A DNA stretch of 64,000 nucleotides. Source: Halobellus captivus (lineage in GTDB: Archaea; Halobacteriota; Halobacteria; Halobacteriales; Haloferacaceae). Both the position numbers and the translations under genes were made by a program. The notes beneath the pieces were generated by a model. The model did no database searches. It had not been told where the DNA came from and was given only the letters and a program-made list of their open reading frames with translations. The stretch is from positions 149,174-213,173 of the forward strand of contig NZ_RDQE01000003.1 in assembly GCF_003697845.1 (NCBI RefSeq), given 5' to 3'. Positions 32,677 through 42,823 of this stretch are shown here, in pieces (the first letter of the stretch is position 1; the number at the start of each line of letters is the position of its first letter).

Positions 32677-34032
32677 ATGACGTCGAACAACGACTCGACG
32701 CGCGGTATCTCACGCCGAAACACGCTCGCCACGACCGGGGCGGCGCTGGGTGCAATGACCGGGCTGGCGGGATGTATGGGTGGAAGCGGGGGGAACGAGG
32801 CGCAGTTTTCCCCGATCGCCGACGAACTGACCGTCTGGCACGCCATGGGCGGCACTAACGGCGAGACGCTCGACGGGATCGCCGCCGGCTTCGAGGAGGA
32901 ACACGGCATCGAGGCGAACATGGAGTTTCAGGACTCCTACGAGAACGTCCTGACGAACACGCTCGCGGCGTTCGACTCCGGAAACGTCTCCGACATGCTC
33001 CAGGTCGACAGCCTGTTCGCCCAACAGGTGTTGGACACGGAGCAGGTTCGGCCTGTCGCGGAGATCCTTCCCGACGACTTCGACACGGACGTCTTCCTCG
33101 ACAACGTCGCGGAGTTCTTCACCGTCGACGGCGAGCTCGCCTCGCTCCCGTTCAACAACTCGAACGCGATCATGTACATCAACCGCGACGCGTTCGAGGA
33201 GGCGGGACTCGACCCGGACGACCCGCCGAGCACGCTCGCGGAGGTCCGGTCCGCCTCGGAGACGCTCGTCGATCAGGGCGTCACCCAGTACGGGATCACC
33301 TGGCCGAACCACGTCTGGTTCGTGGAGACGTGGTACGGCTTCGAGGGCGAGCTCATGACCGACGCCGAGAACGGCCACGCCGGCGACCCCTCGGAGTTCT
33401 ACACGCCCGACGCCGTCCACGACCTTTACGAGTGGTGGAAGGGGATGGCCGACGACGGCCTCTACACCAACCCGGGGATCGAGGCGTGGGGCGAGGCGAC
33501 CTCGCTCTTCATCGAGGAGGAGGCCGCGATGGTCCTCACGAGCACCGCGTCGGTCGCGGGACTGATCGCCGACTCCGAGGGATTCACCGTCGACGCGGCC
33601 CCGTATCCGTCCATCAGCGACACGCGAGTGGGGCCGGTCATCGGCGGCGCGTCCTTCTACGTCCCCGACGGACTCCCCGAGGACCGGTACGAGGAGATCG
33701 GGCAGCTGCTCCAGTACATGGCGCAACCCGAGGTCCAGACGGAGTGGCACAAGGGGTCGGGATACTACCCGATCACGCAACCCTCGGTCGACTCCCTGCG
33801 CGAGGAGGGGTGGTTCGAGGAGAACCCGATGTACAACGTCGCGCTCAAGCAGCTCCAGAACGGCGACGCCTCCGACCCCGCCACGAAGCGGGCGCTCCTC
33901 GGTCCGGCCCGAAACGTCCAGACGGTGATCCAGGACAAGTCGGTCGACGTCGTCAACGCCGACGACGTCGGATCGGAGATCGAGACGATGAAGTCGGAGG
34001 TCGAGTCCGTGCTGACCGACTACTACGAGTGA
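32677..34032 (+). CDS. ugpB: ABC transporter substrate-binding lipoprotein, glycerol-3-phosphate type (UgpB-like)
   Basis: A 451-residue solute-binding protein. A Tat motif SRRNTLATTG is followed by the lipobox LAGC (Cys32), so it is exported folded and anchored by lipid. Family resemblance to UgpB is visible in LTVWHAMGG, SLPFNNSNAIMYINRDAF and EEAGLDPDDPP, VIGGASFYVPDG, TEWHKGSGYYPIT and GWFEENPMYN, in the same order as in the enterobacterial protein. It would bind sn-glycerol-3-phosphate or glycerophosphodiesters outside the cell. It heads an operon with two permeases and an ATPase. Confidence 0.85.
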   Translation: MTSNNDSTRGISRRNTLATTGAALGAMTGLAGCMGGSGGNEAQFSPIADELTVWHAMGGTNGETLDGIAAGFEEEHGIEANMEFQDSYENVLTNTLAAFDSGNVSDMLQVDSLFAQQVLDTEQVRPVAEILPDDFDTDVFLDNVAEFFTVDGELASLPFNNSNAIMYINRDAFEEAGLDPDDPPSTLAEVRSASETLVDQGVTQYGITWPNHVWFVETWYGFEGELMTDAENGHAGDPSEFYTPDAVHDLYEWWKGMADDGLYTNPGIEAWGEATSLFIEEEAAMVLTSTASVAGLIADSEGFTVDAAPYPSISDTRVGPVIGGASFYVPDGLPEDRYEEIGQLLQYMAQPEVQTEWHKGSGYYPITQPSVDSLREEGWFEENPMYNVALKQLQNGDASDPATKRALLGPARNVQTVIQDKSVDVVNADDVGSEIETMKSEVESVLTDYYE

Positions 34033-34050
34033 TCGAGGTCGACGGGTCAG

Positions 34051-34935
34051 ATGTCCACACGAGAGATATTCGACGGACGACTGGAGGCGGCCCTGCTTTT
34101 AGCGCCGACGCTCCTCGTCTCGGTCGTCTTCCTCTACTATCCGACCGCACTCGCGTTCCGGACCAGCCTCTTCGATGCCGGCTTCGGCCGGGCCGAGGAG
34201 TTCGTCGGCCTCGAGAACTACCTGACGCTTCTGGAAAGCTCGGCGTATCACCGGAGCGTCGCGATCTCCGTCCTCTTCGCGGCGCTCGTGGTCGTCGGAA
34301 CGATCACGGTCTCGCTGTACCTGACGTTCCTCATCCACGAGGTCGACGACGGACAGGGATGGTACCTGATCTCCGTGATCTGGCCGTACGCCCTCCCGCC
34401 GGCGGTCGCCGCGCTCGTGTTCCTCTTCATCCTCCACCCGACGCTCGGCGTTCTCACGGGGCCGATCGAGGCGGTAGGGTTCGACGTCGACTGGTTCAAC
34501 GACGGCCCGCAGGCGTTCCTCGTCGTCCTTCTCGTGGCGATCTGGAAACAGATCGGGTACAACGTGATCTTCATGATCGCGGCGATGAAGGACGTCCCGG
34601 ACGCGCTCACGGAGACCGCCGAACTCGACGGGGTCGGTCGGTTGCGTCGACTCGTCTCGGTGTACGTCCCGATCATGACCCCGACGCTGTTCTTCCTCGT
34701 GATCATCAACACGATCTACGCGTTCTTCGGCACGTTCGCGTTCGTCGACCTGCTGACGAGCGGCGGTCCCGCGAACGCGACGAACGTCCTGATCTTCGAC
34801 CTCTACCGCGAGGGGTTCTCCTTCTTCAACTTCGGGGTCGCCTCGACGAAGTCCGTTGTGTTGTTCCTCGTCGTCGCGGTCCTGATGGTGATACAGTTCA
34901 GACTGACCGAGGAGTACTCCTACTACGGAGCGTGA
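34051..34935 (+). CDS. ugpA: ABC transporter permease, UgpA/MalF type
   Basis: A 294-residue inner-membrane permease with six hydrophobic segments, the first at about 14-36 (LLLAPTLLVSVVFLYYPTAL). The EAA loop that contacts the ATPase is visible in DVPDALTETAELDGVGRLRR. It begins 18 bp after the binding protein gene. Together with the next gene it forms the translocation channel. Confidence 0.88.
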   Translation: MSTREIFDGRLEAALLLAPTLLVSVVFLYYPTALAFRTSLFDAGFGRAEEFVGLENYLTLLESSAYHRSVAISVLFAALVVVGTITVSLYLTFLIHEVDDGQGWYLISVIWPYALPPAVAALVFLFILHPTLGVLTGPIEAVGFDVDWFNDGPQAFLVVLLVAIWKQIGYNVIFMIAAMKDVPDALTETAELDGVGRLRRLVSVYVPIMTPTLFFLVIINTIYAFFGTFAFVDLLTSGGPANATNVLIFDLYREGFSFFNFGVASTKSVVLFLVVAVLMVIQFRLTEEYSYYGA

Positions 34936-34936
34936 G

Positions 34937-35845
34937 ATGACGAACGCGATCCAGTACACGAAACGACGGTTCGAGGCGTTGAAGGGGGCGATAGCTGCTG
35001 GTGACGAGGACGAACCGCTGGCGGTGACCGGGCTCGGGGAGGGCGTCGGCGTCCACCTCCAGCTCTGGCTCCTGGTCGGGATGGTGGTGTTCCCGATCCT
35101 CGTCGCGGTCGTCGTGAGCACCAAACAGCAGGGGATCGTGACGAGCCTTCCCGACCTGATCCCCGGGACGTACGCGGTCGAGAACTACCGGGAGGCGATC
35201 GTCGACTACGGGTTCGGCCGGTTCATGTGGAACTCGCTCCTGATGTCGGTGGTCGTCGTCGTCGGGAAGCTCGTGATCTCCGTACTCGCCGCGATGGCGA
35301 TCGTCTACTACCGGGTCCCGTACAAGGACCTCGTCTTCCTGTTCGTGCTGTTCACGCTGTTGTTGCCGGTCCCGGTTCGGTTCATCCCGCTGTTCCAGCT
35401 GATCAACGACCTCGGCTGGGGCAACAGCCTGCTCGCGATCACGGTCCCGTATCTCGCGAGCGCGACGACCGTCTTCATCCTGCGACAGCACTTCCTCTCG
35501 ATCCCGAACTCGATCGTCGAAACCGCCAAACTCGACGGTGTCGGACCGGTGAAATTCACGCTCCAGGTGTTGATCCCGATGTCGAGAGGCGTCCTCGTCG
35601 GCGTCTCGATCATCATGTTCGTCTACGCCTGGAACCAGTACCTCTGGCCGCTGGTCATCATCGACTCCGAGGCGAACCAGGTCGCACAGGTCGGCTTACA
35701 GCTGCTTCAGGGCGACGTCCAGGGCGGACAGCTCTCCTGGTCGCTCGTGATGGCCGGCTCGGTGTTGACGCTTCTCCCCCCGCTGGCGCTCATGGTCCTC
35801 TTCCGGGAACCGCTTCTGGAGACGTTCGCGATCCAACAGAAGTGA
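34937..35845 (+). CDS. ugpE: ABC transporter permease, UgpE/MalG type
   Basis: A 302-residue permease that starts one base after the stop of its partner, so they are translationally coupled. It has a longer polar N-terminus (about 1-45) and six membrane segments, and the EAA motif in IPNSIVETAKLDGVGPVKF. The later MFVYAWNQYLWPLVII is a typical MalG-group segment. Confidence 0.88.
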   Translation: MTNAIQYTKRRFEALKGAIAAGDEDEPLAVTGLGEGVGVHLQLWLLVGMVVFPILVAVVVSTKQQGIVTSLPDLIPGTYAVENYREAIVDYGFGRFMWNSLLMSVVVVVGKLVISVLAAMAIVYYRVPYKDLVFLFVLFTLLLPVPVRFIPLFQLINDLGWGNSLLAITVPYLASATTVFILRQHFLSIPNSIVETAKLDGVGPVKFTLQVLIPMSRGVLVGVSIIMFVYAWNQYLWPLVIIDSEANQVAQVGLQLLQGDVQGGQLSWSLVMAGSVLTLLPPLALMVLFREPLLETFAIQQK

Positions 35846-35878
35846 CGTGACCACGATGACGCTACGAAACCGAATGAC

Positions 35879-37066
<1,188 letters not shown>

Positions 37067-37075
37067 GTCACCGCC

Positions 37076-38227
37076 TCAGATCGGGAAGACGTCCTCGGCG
37101 GTCCGGTCGTCGTCCTCGCCCGATCCGTTCTTCACCGTCAGTTCGTCGAGTTCCGCGCGCAGTCGGGACTCGTCCATGTCCTCGCCGATGAGCACGAGCC
37201 GCGTCCGGCGGTCGTCGTCGGGGTCCCACTCGCCGATGGGTCCGGCCTGGACCGACGGGCCGGCCTGGCTCACGCCGATCACCTCGTCGGTGCCCGCGAC
37301 GGCGACGAACCCCTTCGCGCGGATCACGGAACCGTCCCAGTCGTCGAGCCAGTCCGCGAACGCCCCCGGCGCGAAGGGGTCGTCGGCGCGGTAGACGAAC
37401 GAGTCGACGCCGTGGGCCGCAGCCGCTCCCTCGGCGTGGTCGTGGGTGTGGTCCCGCCCGTCCTCGGCGTGGTCGTGACTCGGATCGTCTCCCTCGCTTT
37501 CGGCGATCGCACGCTTCCAGCCGGCCGAGCGCTTCGCCTGCTCGAAGTCGAACAGGCCCGTGTCGAGCACCCGATCGGGGTCGACCGACGAGTAGGTCGT
37601 TCGGATCCGCTCGGCTCGCGGGCCGAGCCGTTCGGCGACCGACTCGATCCGCTCTATCACGTCGTCGGGGACCATGTCGGTCTTGTTCAACAGCAGGACG
37701 TCACAGAACTCGATCCCCTCGACGAGCACGTCCGCGAGGGGGCGATCCGCGCCCGCGTCGGCGTTCGCGCCGCCCGGTAGGTCCTCGCCCGCGTCGAACT
37801 CCTTCCAGAAGCCGTACGTGTCGAGGACGGTCACCATCGTGTCCAGCCTGAACCGCTCCGTGGGGTCGATATCCGCGCCCTCGGTCCCCTCGAGGAACGC
37901 CCGCGCTATCGGGACGGGCTCGGAGATCCCCGAGGACTCGACGAGGAGGTAGTCGAAGTCGCGGGAGTCCGCGAGCGCGGTCGCCTCGGTCAACAGGTCG
38001 TCCTGGAGCCGACAGCAGATACAGCCGTTCGAGAGGTCGATCACGCCCTCCTCGTCGTTCTCACGTGCGATCAGCTCCGCGTCGACGTTCACCTCGCCCA
38101 TGTCGTTGAGGATCACCGCGATCCGCCGGTCGCCCGGGTTCTCCAACAGGTGGTTCACCAACGTCGTCTTCCCGGCGCCGAGGTATCCGCTGAGGACCGT
38201 GACGGGGATCCGATCGTCGCGTGTCAT
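37076..38227 (-). CDS. CobW/COG0523-family GTPase metallochaperone with histidine-rich loop
   Basis: A 383-residue G3E GTPase. Walker A GYLGAGKTT (14-22), the metal motif GCICCRL with Cys69, Cys71 and Cys72, SSGISEPVP and the guanine-recognition NKTD are all clear. A loop near 235-265 is rich in His and Asp (SHDHAEDGRDHTHDHAEG) and could hold or store zinc. The C-terminal CobW domain has RAKGFVAVAG and WDPDDDRRTRLVLIGEDMDE. It would deliver zinc or cobalt to client enzymes, probably under metal shortage. No client is adjacent; the two chelatase-type ATPases near 3-6 kb are far away. Convergent with the ABC operon. Confidence 0.9.
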   Translation of the reverse strand: MTRDDRIPVTVLSGYLGAGKTTLVNHLLENPGDRRIAVILNDMGEVNVDAELIARENDEEGVIDLSNGCICCRLQDDLLTEATALADSRDFDYLLVESSGISEPVPIARAFLEGTEGADIDPTERFRLDTMVTVLDTYGFWKEFDAGEDLPGGANADAGADRPLADVLVEGIEFCDVLLLNKTDMVPDDVIERIESVAERLGPRAERIRTTYSSVDPDRVLDTGLFDFEQAKRSAGWKRAIAESEGDDPSHDHAEDGRDHTHDHAEGAAAAHGVDSFVYRADDPFAPGAFADWLDDWDGSVIRAKGFVAVAGTDEVIGVSQAGPSVQAGPIGEWDPDDDRRTRLVLIGEDMDESRLRAELDELTVKNGSGEDDDRTAEDVFPI

Positions 38228-38342
38228 GCGTACTCATACGCAACCGTGCCGGCGGTATGAAACGATCGATCGGCCGGATCCTCTCCGACAGCTCTCCGGA
38301 AAAACCCCTCCCGATACCGGCGGCGAGCGGCGGTTGTGAGAC

Positions 38343-38350
38343 GTTTATGT
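38343..38350 (+). promoter_or_regulatory. TATA box of the DnaJ-ferredoxin gene
   Basis: GTTTATGT sits about 28-35 bp before ATG 38378, the spacing of a near-leaderless transcript. Confidence 0.45.
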
Positions 38351-38377
38351 GTCTCTATCGGCTAGGTCACACACCGA

Positions 38378-39034
38378 ATGGTCTCCCCGTTCGACGTGTT
38401 GGGTCTCGACGAGGACGCGGACGACGCCGACGTCGAACGGGCCTACCGCGATCGGGTGAAGGAGGCACACCCGGACACGGGCGGATCGATCGAGGAGTTC
38501 CAACTCGTCAGGCGAGCCTACCGTGAACTCTCCGAGCGCGACCTGAACGGCACGGGATCGAACGGAGCCGGCGACCCCGCGGACATCGACCTCACGGAGG
38601 GAACCGGAACCGGATCGATCCGCGTGGAGTTCCTCGATTACGAGGCGATCGCCGACCGCGGATGGGACCTCGAGGACGACCGCCTCTTCGCGAAGGCGGC
38701 CGACGCCGACCTCGCCCCGGCCGATCACGGTCGTCTCCTCGTCGAACCCGACGAGAGCCTGCTCGAGGCCGCCGAGAACCGCGGGTTCTCCTGGCCCTTC
38801 TCGTGTCGCGGCGGCGCGTGCGCGAACTGCGCCGTCTACCTCGTCGAGGGCGAGCTCTCCCAGCCCGCGAACCACATCCTCTCGGAGGAACACGCCGAGC
38901 GCGGCTTCCGGCTCTCGTGTAACGGCTACCCCCTCTCCGACGAGCTGAAGGTCGTCTTCAACGTCAAGCACCTGCCCGAACTCGACGAGCTGCGACTGCC
39001 GCCCGGGCCGTTCCGGCGGGTGACCTCGGAGTGA
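38378..39034 (+). CDS. Haloarchaeal 2Fe-2S ferredoxin fused to an N-terminal J domain
   Basis: A 218-residue fusion. Residues 1-about 55 are a short DnaJ domain with DVLGLDEDADDADVERAYR, the HPD tripeptide at 31-33 and FQLVRRAYREL. Residues about 80-205 are a plant-type ferredoxin with cysteines 143, 148, 151 and 181 (C-x4-C-x2-C...C) and the acidic insertion that haloarchaeal ferredoxins carry. It moves single electrons in the cytoplasm. The J domain could recruit DnaK (Hsp70) to the cluster, for example for assembly or repair; that link is inference. A linker with NGTGSNGAG joins the two parts. Confidence 0.9.
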   Translation: MVSPFDVLGLDEDADDADVERAYRDRVKEAHPDTGGSIEEFQLVRRAYRELSERDLNGTGSNGAGDPADIDLTEGTGTGSIRVEFLDYEAIADRGWDLEDDRLFAKAADADLAPADHGRLLVEPDESLLEAAENRGFSWPFSCRGGACANCAVYLVEGELSQPANHILSEEHAERGFRLSCNGYPLSDELKVVFNVKHLPELDELRLPPGPFRRVTSE

Positions 39035-39104
39035 GAGGGTATCAGTGTGGCGACGACGACGGGATGGTGACGACGAGAAGACGACGGAGCGACGACGATC
39101 GGAT

Positions 39105-41318
39105 CTAGAACTGTTCGGCGATGGCGGCGACGACGGCGTCCTCGACGGCGTCGCGCTCGCCCGAGAGGAAGTCGATCTTCCCCTCGCGGAGCCCGGCGGT
39201 CGCGACGTCCGCGGCCGGCGCGATCTCGTCCGCCCGAGCGGCTATCTCCCTGACCGACAGGTCCGCGGTCGACCGGACGTACAGCTCGTCGGTGCCGATG
39301 CCGACCGTGGCGAACGGGTCGCCGTTCGCGTGCCGGCGGTGGAGGTCGTCGAGCAGCAGCGGCGTCGGCGGGAAGTCGAACCGGTGGGTGTACTCGTCGG
39401 TGTCGAGCAGCGCGAACTCGACCCCGTCGACGGACTCGCTGACGACGTTGGCGCTCGCGGTCTCGATCTCGGTCTCGAGCTTCTCGCGGAACTGCTCGGA
39501 GACGTGTGCGGCGAGGTCACCGCCGTCCTCGAACAGCAGGTCGGCGATGAGCTCGCGCTTGTCCTGGTACGACTGGTAGTACGCCTCGAGCGCGACCGCC
39601 TCACGGAGTTCCGCGATCCGCTCGCGATCGTAGCCGGCGTCGCGGGCGAGGTCGACGTACCGGTCCGGCGTGTCGCTCCAGTAGCTCACGGCGGGCAGGT
39701 GGACGAGATCCGACCGAACCTCGTCGTTGACCGCCGACGCGAGCGACGCGACGAGCGCGCCCGTCGAGAGGTCGTCGTCGACCTCGGCGAGCTCCGGCGA
39801 CACGAGCGTGTCGACCCGCTCTCGCGTCTCGGGGTCCGCGACCGCGGCGTCGACGACGACGGCCTCCACGCCGTAGACGGAGAGCAGGTCGAGTCCGTCC
39901 TCGGACTCGACGGTCGATCCGGTGCCGACGAGGAGGAACAGCGGGAGCTTCTCGTCGTGCCGGTCGCGGTCCTGAAGCATGCGGGTGACGTCGTTCGTCG
40001 CCGCGTCCATGTCGTAGACCGGCTCCTCGGTCGGTCGACGGGTGAAGTAGTGGTACTCCGCGTCGCTCTTCGCGTGCTCGTCGCGGATGAGCGGGAGCAC
40101 GGCGCGTTCCACCGCGGCACCGGCGACGTAGCCGTCGGCGGTCGCGGGGTGACGCACCACGATGGGGCGCGACTCGAGGACCGCACGGCGGACGGCCTCC
40201 GCGGCGTCAAGCAGCCCCTCGCCGAGCTCGGCGACCGCCCCGTCGCCGGCGAGCGGCTGAAGTCCCTCGGGGCGGGCCTTCGCGGCCAGCGCCTCGGCGA
40301 GCCGGCGACGGACCGTCTCGGCGTCCTCGCCGTCGAGCACCGCGAGCGCCTCCGTCTCCACCTGGATGTCGCCGCGGCGGCGCTCGACCTCGCCGTCGAT
40401 CCGGATCGCGTCGCCGACCTCGACCTCGGGATACGCCCGGACGCCGGGCTCGACGAACGCGGCCGCGTCGACGACGCCGGTCGCGTCGCGAAGCTCGAAG
40501 ATGGTCGGTCCGCCCGTCTGGTGCGTGCTCACGACCTCGCCCTCCAGTCGGACCGTCTCGCCGACGCGGTCCGGGAGCGTCTCGACGTCGACACGCTCGT
40601 ACTCCGCGTCCGACTCCGACTCGGTGTCCACCTCGCCCTCGTCTTCCTCGCTATCGCCGCTCCGATCGTCGACCCGGTCGACGACCGTGTCTTCGGTGGG
40701 CGTCTCGTCCGCTGCCGCTTCGGCTTCGACCGTCCCGTCGGCGTCCGCCTCCGATCGTCCGCTCGACCGGTCCGGGTCGTCCGCGGTCTCCGTCCCGTCG
40801 GACGCCCCGGAGCGCTCATTTCCCGCGGCGTCCTCGGTCGTGCCCGACTCCGCCGCGTTCGCGTCTTCGACCTCTGTGCCGTCCGGGTCCGCGCTCTCGG
40901 CTTCCGCGCCGTCCGCCTCGTCCTCCGCGTCCTCGTCGGGCACGTACTCGGTCTCGCCGTCCTGGACGAGCGCCCCGCGGAACTCGCGGTCGGCCTGGCG
41001 GATCGACCACGCGAGGTCGATGTTCCCGTTGTCCCGGACGCCTTTCACCTGGACGAACACGTCGTCGCCCGGCTCCCACTCGAGGCTGTCGAGTCGTCTG
41101 TCGAGCTCCGAGCGGTGGAGCAGTCCCGTGACGCCGGGCGCGAGGTCGATGAACACGCCGAACTCGGCGTAGCCGTCGACGACGCCGCGGTAGAAGCGGT
41201 TCGCGACGAGCCCATCGGGGCTGTCGCCGCGGAAGTCGAAGACCACGTCCTCCTGGTGTGAGCGGCAGATACGACCGCCGCCGTCGACGTCGACGCCACA
41301 GATGATACAGGATCCCAT
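39105..41318 (-). CDS. RecJ/DHH-family protein with zinc finger, S1 and OB-fold domains
   Basis: A 737-residue multidomain nucleic-acid protein. The first 25 residues have a CIICG...CRSH zinc finger. An S1 domain follows (about 35-105, with RGVVDGYAEFGVFIDLAPGV and LLHRSEL). A long acidic linker (about 125-245) leads to an OB fold (VRLEGEVVSTHQTGGPTIF) and then a DHH-type core (about 365-735). The usual DHH aspartates are degenerate here (RHPATADGYVAGAAVERAV in place of D-x-D-G), so nuclease activity is uncertain. Haloarchaea carry several RecJ-like proteins, some linked to the replisome; which one this matches I cannot say. Confidence 0.8.
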   Translation of the reverse strand: MGSCIICGVDVDGGGRICRSHQEDVVFDFRGDSPDGLVANRFYRGVVDGYAEFGVFIDLAPGVTGLLHRSELDRRLDSLEWEPGDDVFVQVKGVRDNGNIDLAWSIRQADREFRGALVQDGETEYVPDEDAEDEADGAEAESADPDGTEVEDANAAESGTTEDAAGNERSGASDGTETADDPDRSSGRSEADADGTVEAEAAADETPTEDTVVDRVDDRSGDSEEDEGEVDTESESDAEYERVDVETLPDRVGETVRLEGEVVSTHQTGGPTIFELRDATGVVDAAAFVEPGVRAYPEVEVGDAIRIDGEVERRRGDIQVETEALAVLDGEDAETVRRRLAEALAAKARPEGLQPLAGDGAVAELGEGLLDAAEAVRRAVLESRPIVVRHPATADGYVAGAAVERAVLPLIRDEHAKSDAEYHYFTRRPTEEPVYDMDAATNDVTRMLQDRDRHDEKLPLFLLVGTGSTVESEDGLDLLSVYGVEAVVVDAAVADPETRERVDTLVSPELAEVDDDLSTGALVASLASAVNDEVRSDLVHLPAVSYWSDTPDRYVDLARDAGYDRERIAELREAVALEAYYQSYQDKRELIADLLFEDGGDLAAHVSEQFREKLETEIETASANVVSESVDGVEFALLDTDEYTHRFDFPPTPLLLDDLHRRHANGDPFATVGIGTDELYVRSTADLSVREIAARADEIAPAADVATAGLREGKIDFLSGERDAVEDAVVAAIAEQF

Positions 41319-41414
41319 TTGAGTCTCTCGAGTGGCTCACGCCTAAAACGGTTGTCGAAAGTCGTCCGGGGGGCGATCGGTGGCATCCGCCACGGGGACG
41401 GGTCAGCCCTCAGA

Positions 41415-42032
41415 TCAGCCGGCGAAGAGCGCCCGCACCGCGGCCACGACGCGGTAGCCGATCCCGTATCCGAACGTCGCCGCCGGGATCCCGGCGAGAA
41501 CCGTCCGGAACGGCGTCGTTCCGTGGACGGCCCGGAACCCGATCAACAACAGCAGCGTCGCGTACCCGCCGCAGAGGACTCGAAGCGCCGGGACCGCCGG
41601 TCCCGCGAGCGCCATCGGCGCGCTCGCGTACGCGACCACCTGCACCGTCTCGCTCACGCCGCCGCGGTCACGAAACGAGACCCCGCCGTCGAACTCCAGA
41701 CTGGCGATCACGAGCGACACCGTCGCCAGCGCGGCGGTCAGATGGAGCCCGACGGGAGCCGCGAGCGCCGTGACGAGCAGGACCACGACGGCCGCAGAGA
41801 GGACGAAACTCCCGGCGATCGACGGCACCACGGTCGGCTCGGTCGCGACCCAGCCGAGGACGAAGACGGCGGCGACGGCCGCGGCGAACGTCAGTCCCGG
41901 GGCCTGATCGCCCGGAGCGACGCCGTTCACGAAGAAGCGCCGCGGCCGGATCAGCACCTCGATCCAGGCGCGAGCGAGCCCCCGAAGGCCGCGGTCCCGT
42001 CCGCCCTCCGGGTTCTCGATCCACGAGTTCAC
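41415..42032 (-). CDS. Yip1-domain membrane protein
   Basis: A 205-residue protein with five hydrophobic segments, roughly 50-65, 70-90, 95-115, 135-155 and 180-200. The start, with LARAWIEVLIRPRRFFVNGV and APGDQAPGLTFAAAVAAVF, is typical of haloarchaeal Yip1-family proteins. Function in archaea is unknown; it should sit in the cell membrane. Confidence 0.78.
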   Translation of the reverse strand: MNSWIENPEGGRDRGLRGLARAWIEVLIRPRRFFVNGVAPGDQAPGLTFAAAVAAVFVLGWVATEPTVVPSIAGSFVLSAAVVVLLVTALAAPVGLHLTAALATVSLVIASLEFDGGVSFRDRGGVSETVQVVAYASAPMALAGPAVPALRVLCGGYATLLLLIGFRAVHGTTPFRTVLAGIPAATFGYGIGYRVVAAVRALFAG

Positions 42033-42128
42033 GCCCGACGGTACGGGGCCCTCGAATAACCTGGTTCCGGTTCGAGACGGGACGCCCGCGTGAATTCGCG
42101 TTATCCGGACTGATAGTCGGCGGAAAAA

Positions 42129-42138
42129 CCCTTATATC
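42129..42138 (+). promoter_or_regulatory. TATA box of the pilin-like gene
   Basis: ACCCTTATATCG with the TATA core near 42132-42138 lies about 27 bp before ATG 42162, giving a leaderless transcript. Confidence 0.5.
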
Positions 42139-42161
42139 GCTCGCGGCGGAGCGGGAGACGA

Positions 42162-42626
42162 ATGAGCGGGTATCGAGACGACGAACGGGGGTTCGCGCCG
42201 ATGGCGGGGACCGGCGTGCTCGTCGGCGTCGTGGTGTTGGTCCTGGCGGTCGTCGGGGCCGCGGTCTTCGGGCTCATCGACGGGGTCGCCCCGCCGGACG
42301 CGGAGTTCGAGGTCGAACGGGAGGCCGACGGTCTCGTCGTGGTCGCGGCCGGCCCGGAGCCGGTCCCGGCCGAGGAGCTGTACGTCCGCGGGGAGGACCC
42401 CGACGACTCGGTGACGTTCGGGGCGTGGCCCGGCGAGGGCGTCGTCCGTCCGGGCGATCGGGTGACGGTGCCCAACGCCACCGGCGACGAGACGATGGAG
42501 GTCGTCTGGAAGCCGGTGGCGTTCGACCGCAGCGAGACGCTCGGCAGCTACGAACCCGACGAGGAATCGGAGATCGACGAGTGGGCCGAGGAGAACGGGC
42601 CGGCGGCGGCCCCGGTCGCGGCGTAG
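42162..42626 (+). CDS. Type IV pilin N-terminal domain protein
   Basis: A 154-residue protein. The N-terminus has a short charged lead MSGYRDDER, then GFAPMAGTGVLVGVVVLVLAV, a hydrophobic pilin-type segment; cleavage by prepilin peptidase would fall near the Gly-Phe (about 10-11). The rest (about 40-154) is an acidic secreted beta-domain. It may be a minor pilin or a pilin-anchored surface protein. No pilus assembly genes are nearby. Confidence 0.8.
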   Translation: MSGYRDDERGFAPMAGTGVLVGVVVLVLAVVGAAVFGLIDGVAPPDAEFEVEREADGLVVVAAGPEPVPAEELYVRGEDPDDSVTFGAWPGEGVVRPGDRVTVPNATGDETMEVVWKPVAFDRSETLGSYEPDEESEIDEWAEENGPAAAPVAA

Positions 42627-42662
42627 GGAGACGGGGGTCCGTGAGTTGGCAGCCTCCACCGA

Positions 42663-42760
42663 TCAGAGCTCCACCCACTCGCCACACTCGTCGGACCGTT
42701 CGATCGTGTCGAGGACCCGCTGGACCTGGTACCCCCGTCTTCGAACGACGGCTCCGCCCT
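42663..42760 (-). pseudogene. 3' remnant of a Gfo/Idh/MocA oxidoreductase gene
   Basis: On the minus strand, YQVQRVLDTIERSDECGEWV and a stop at 42663 match the last residues of the intact gene at 44246-45376 (YEVQRTLDAIERSDERGERV). Just upstream, PSFEDG continues the match in another frame, so there is a frameshift in a run of G near 42744. The nucleotide match to the intact gene is only partial, so this is an old paralogue or duplication. The rest of the gene is missing. Confidence 0.7.
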
Positions 42761-42823
42761 CGCTCGGCGTAGCTCAATCGCTTCCGATGACTCGTCAGGA
42801 CGGAACTGAATATCCGGATCGAG

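Noticed and set aside
39045-41261. Long open frame opposite the RecJ-type gene
   Set aside because: Arginine- and valine-rich shadow frame without motifs; the minus-strand protein has clear domains.
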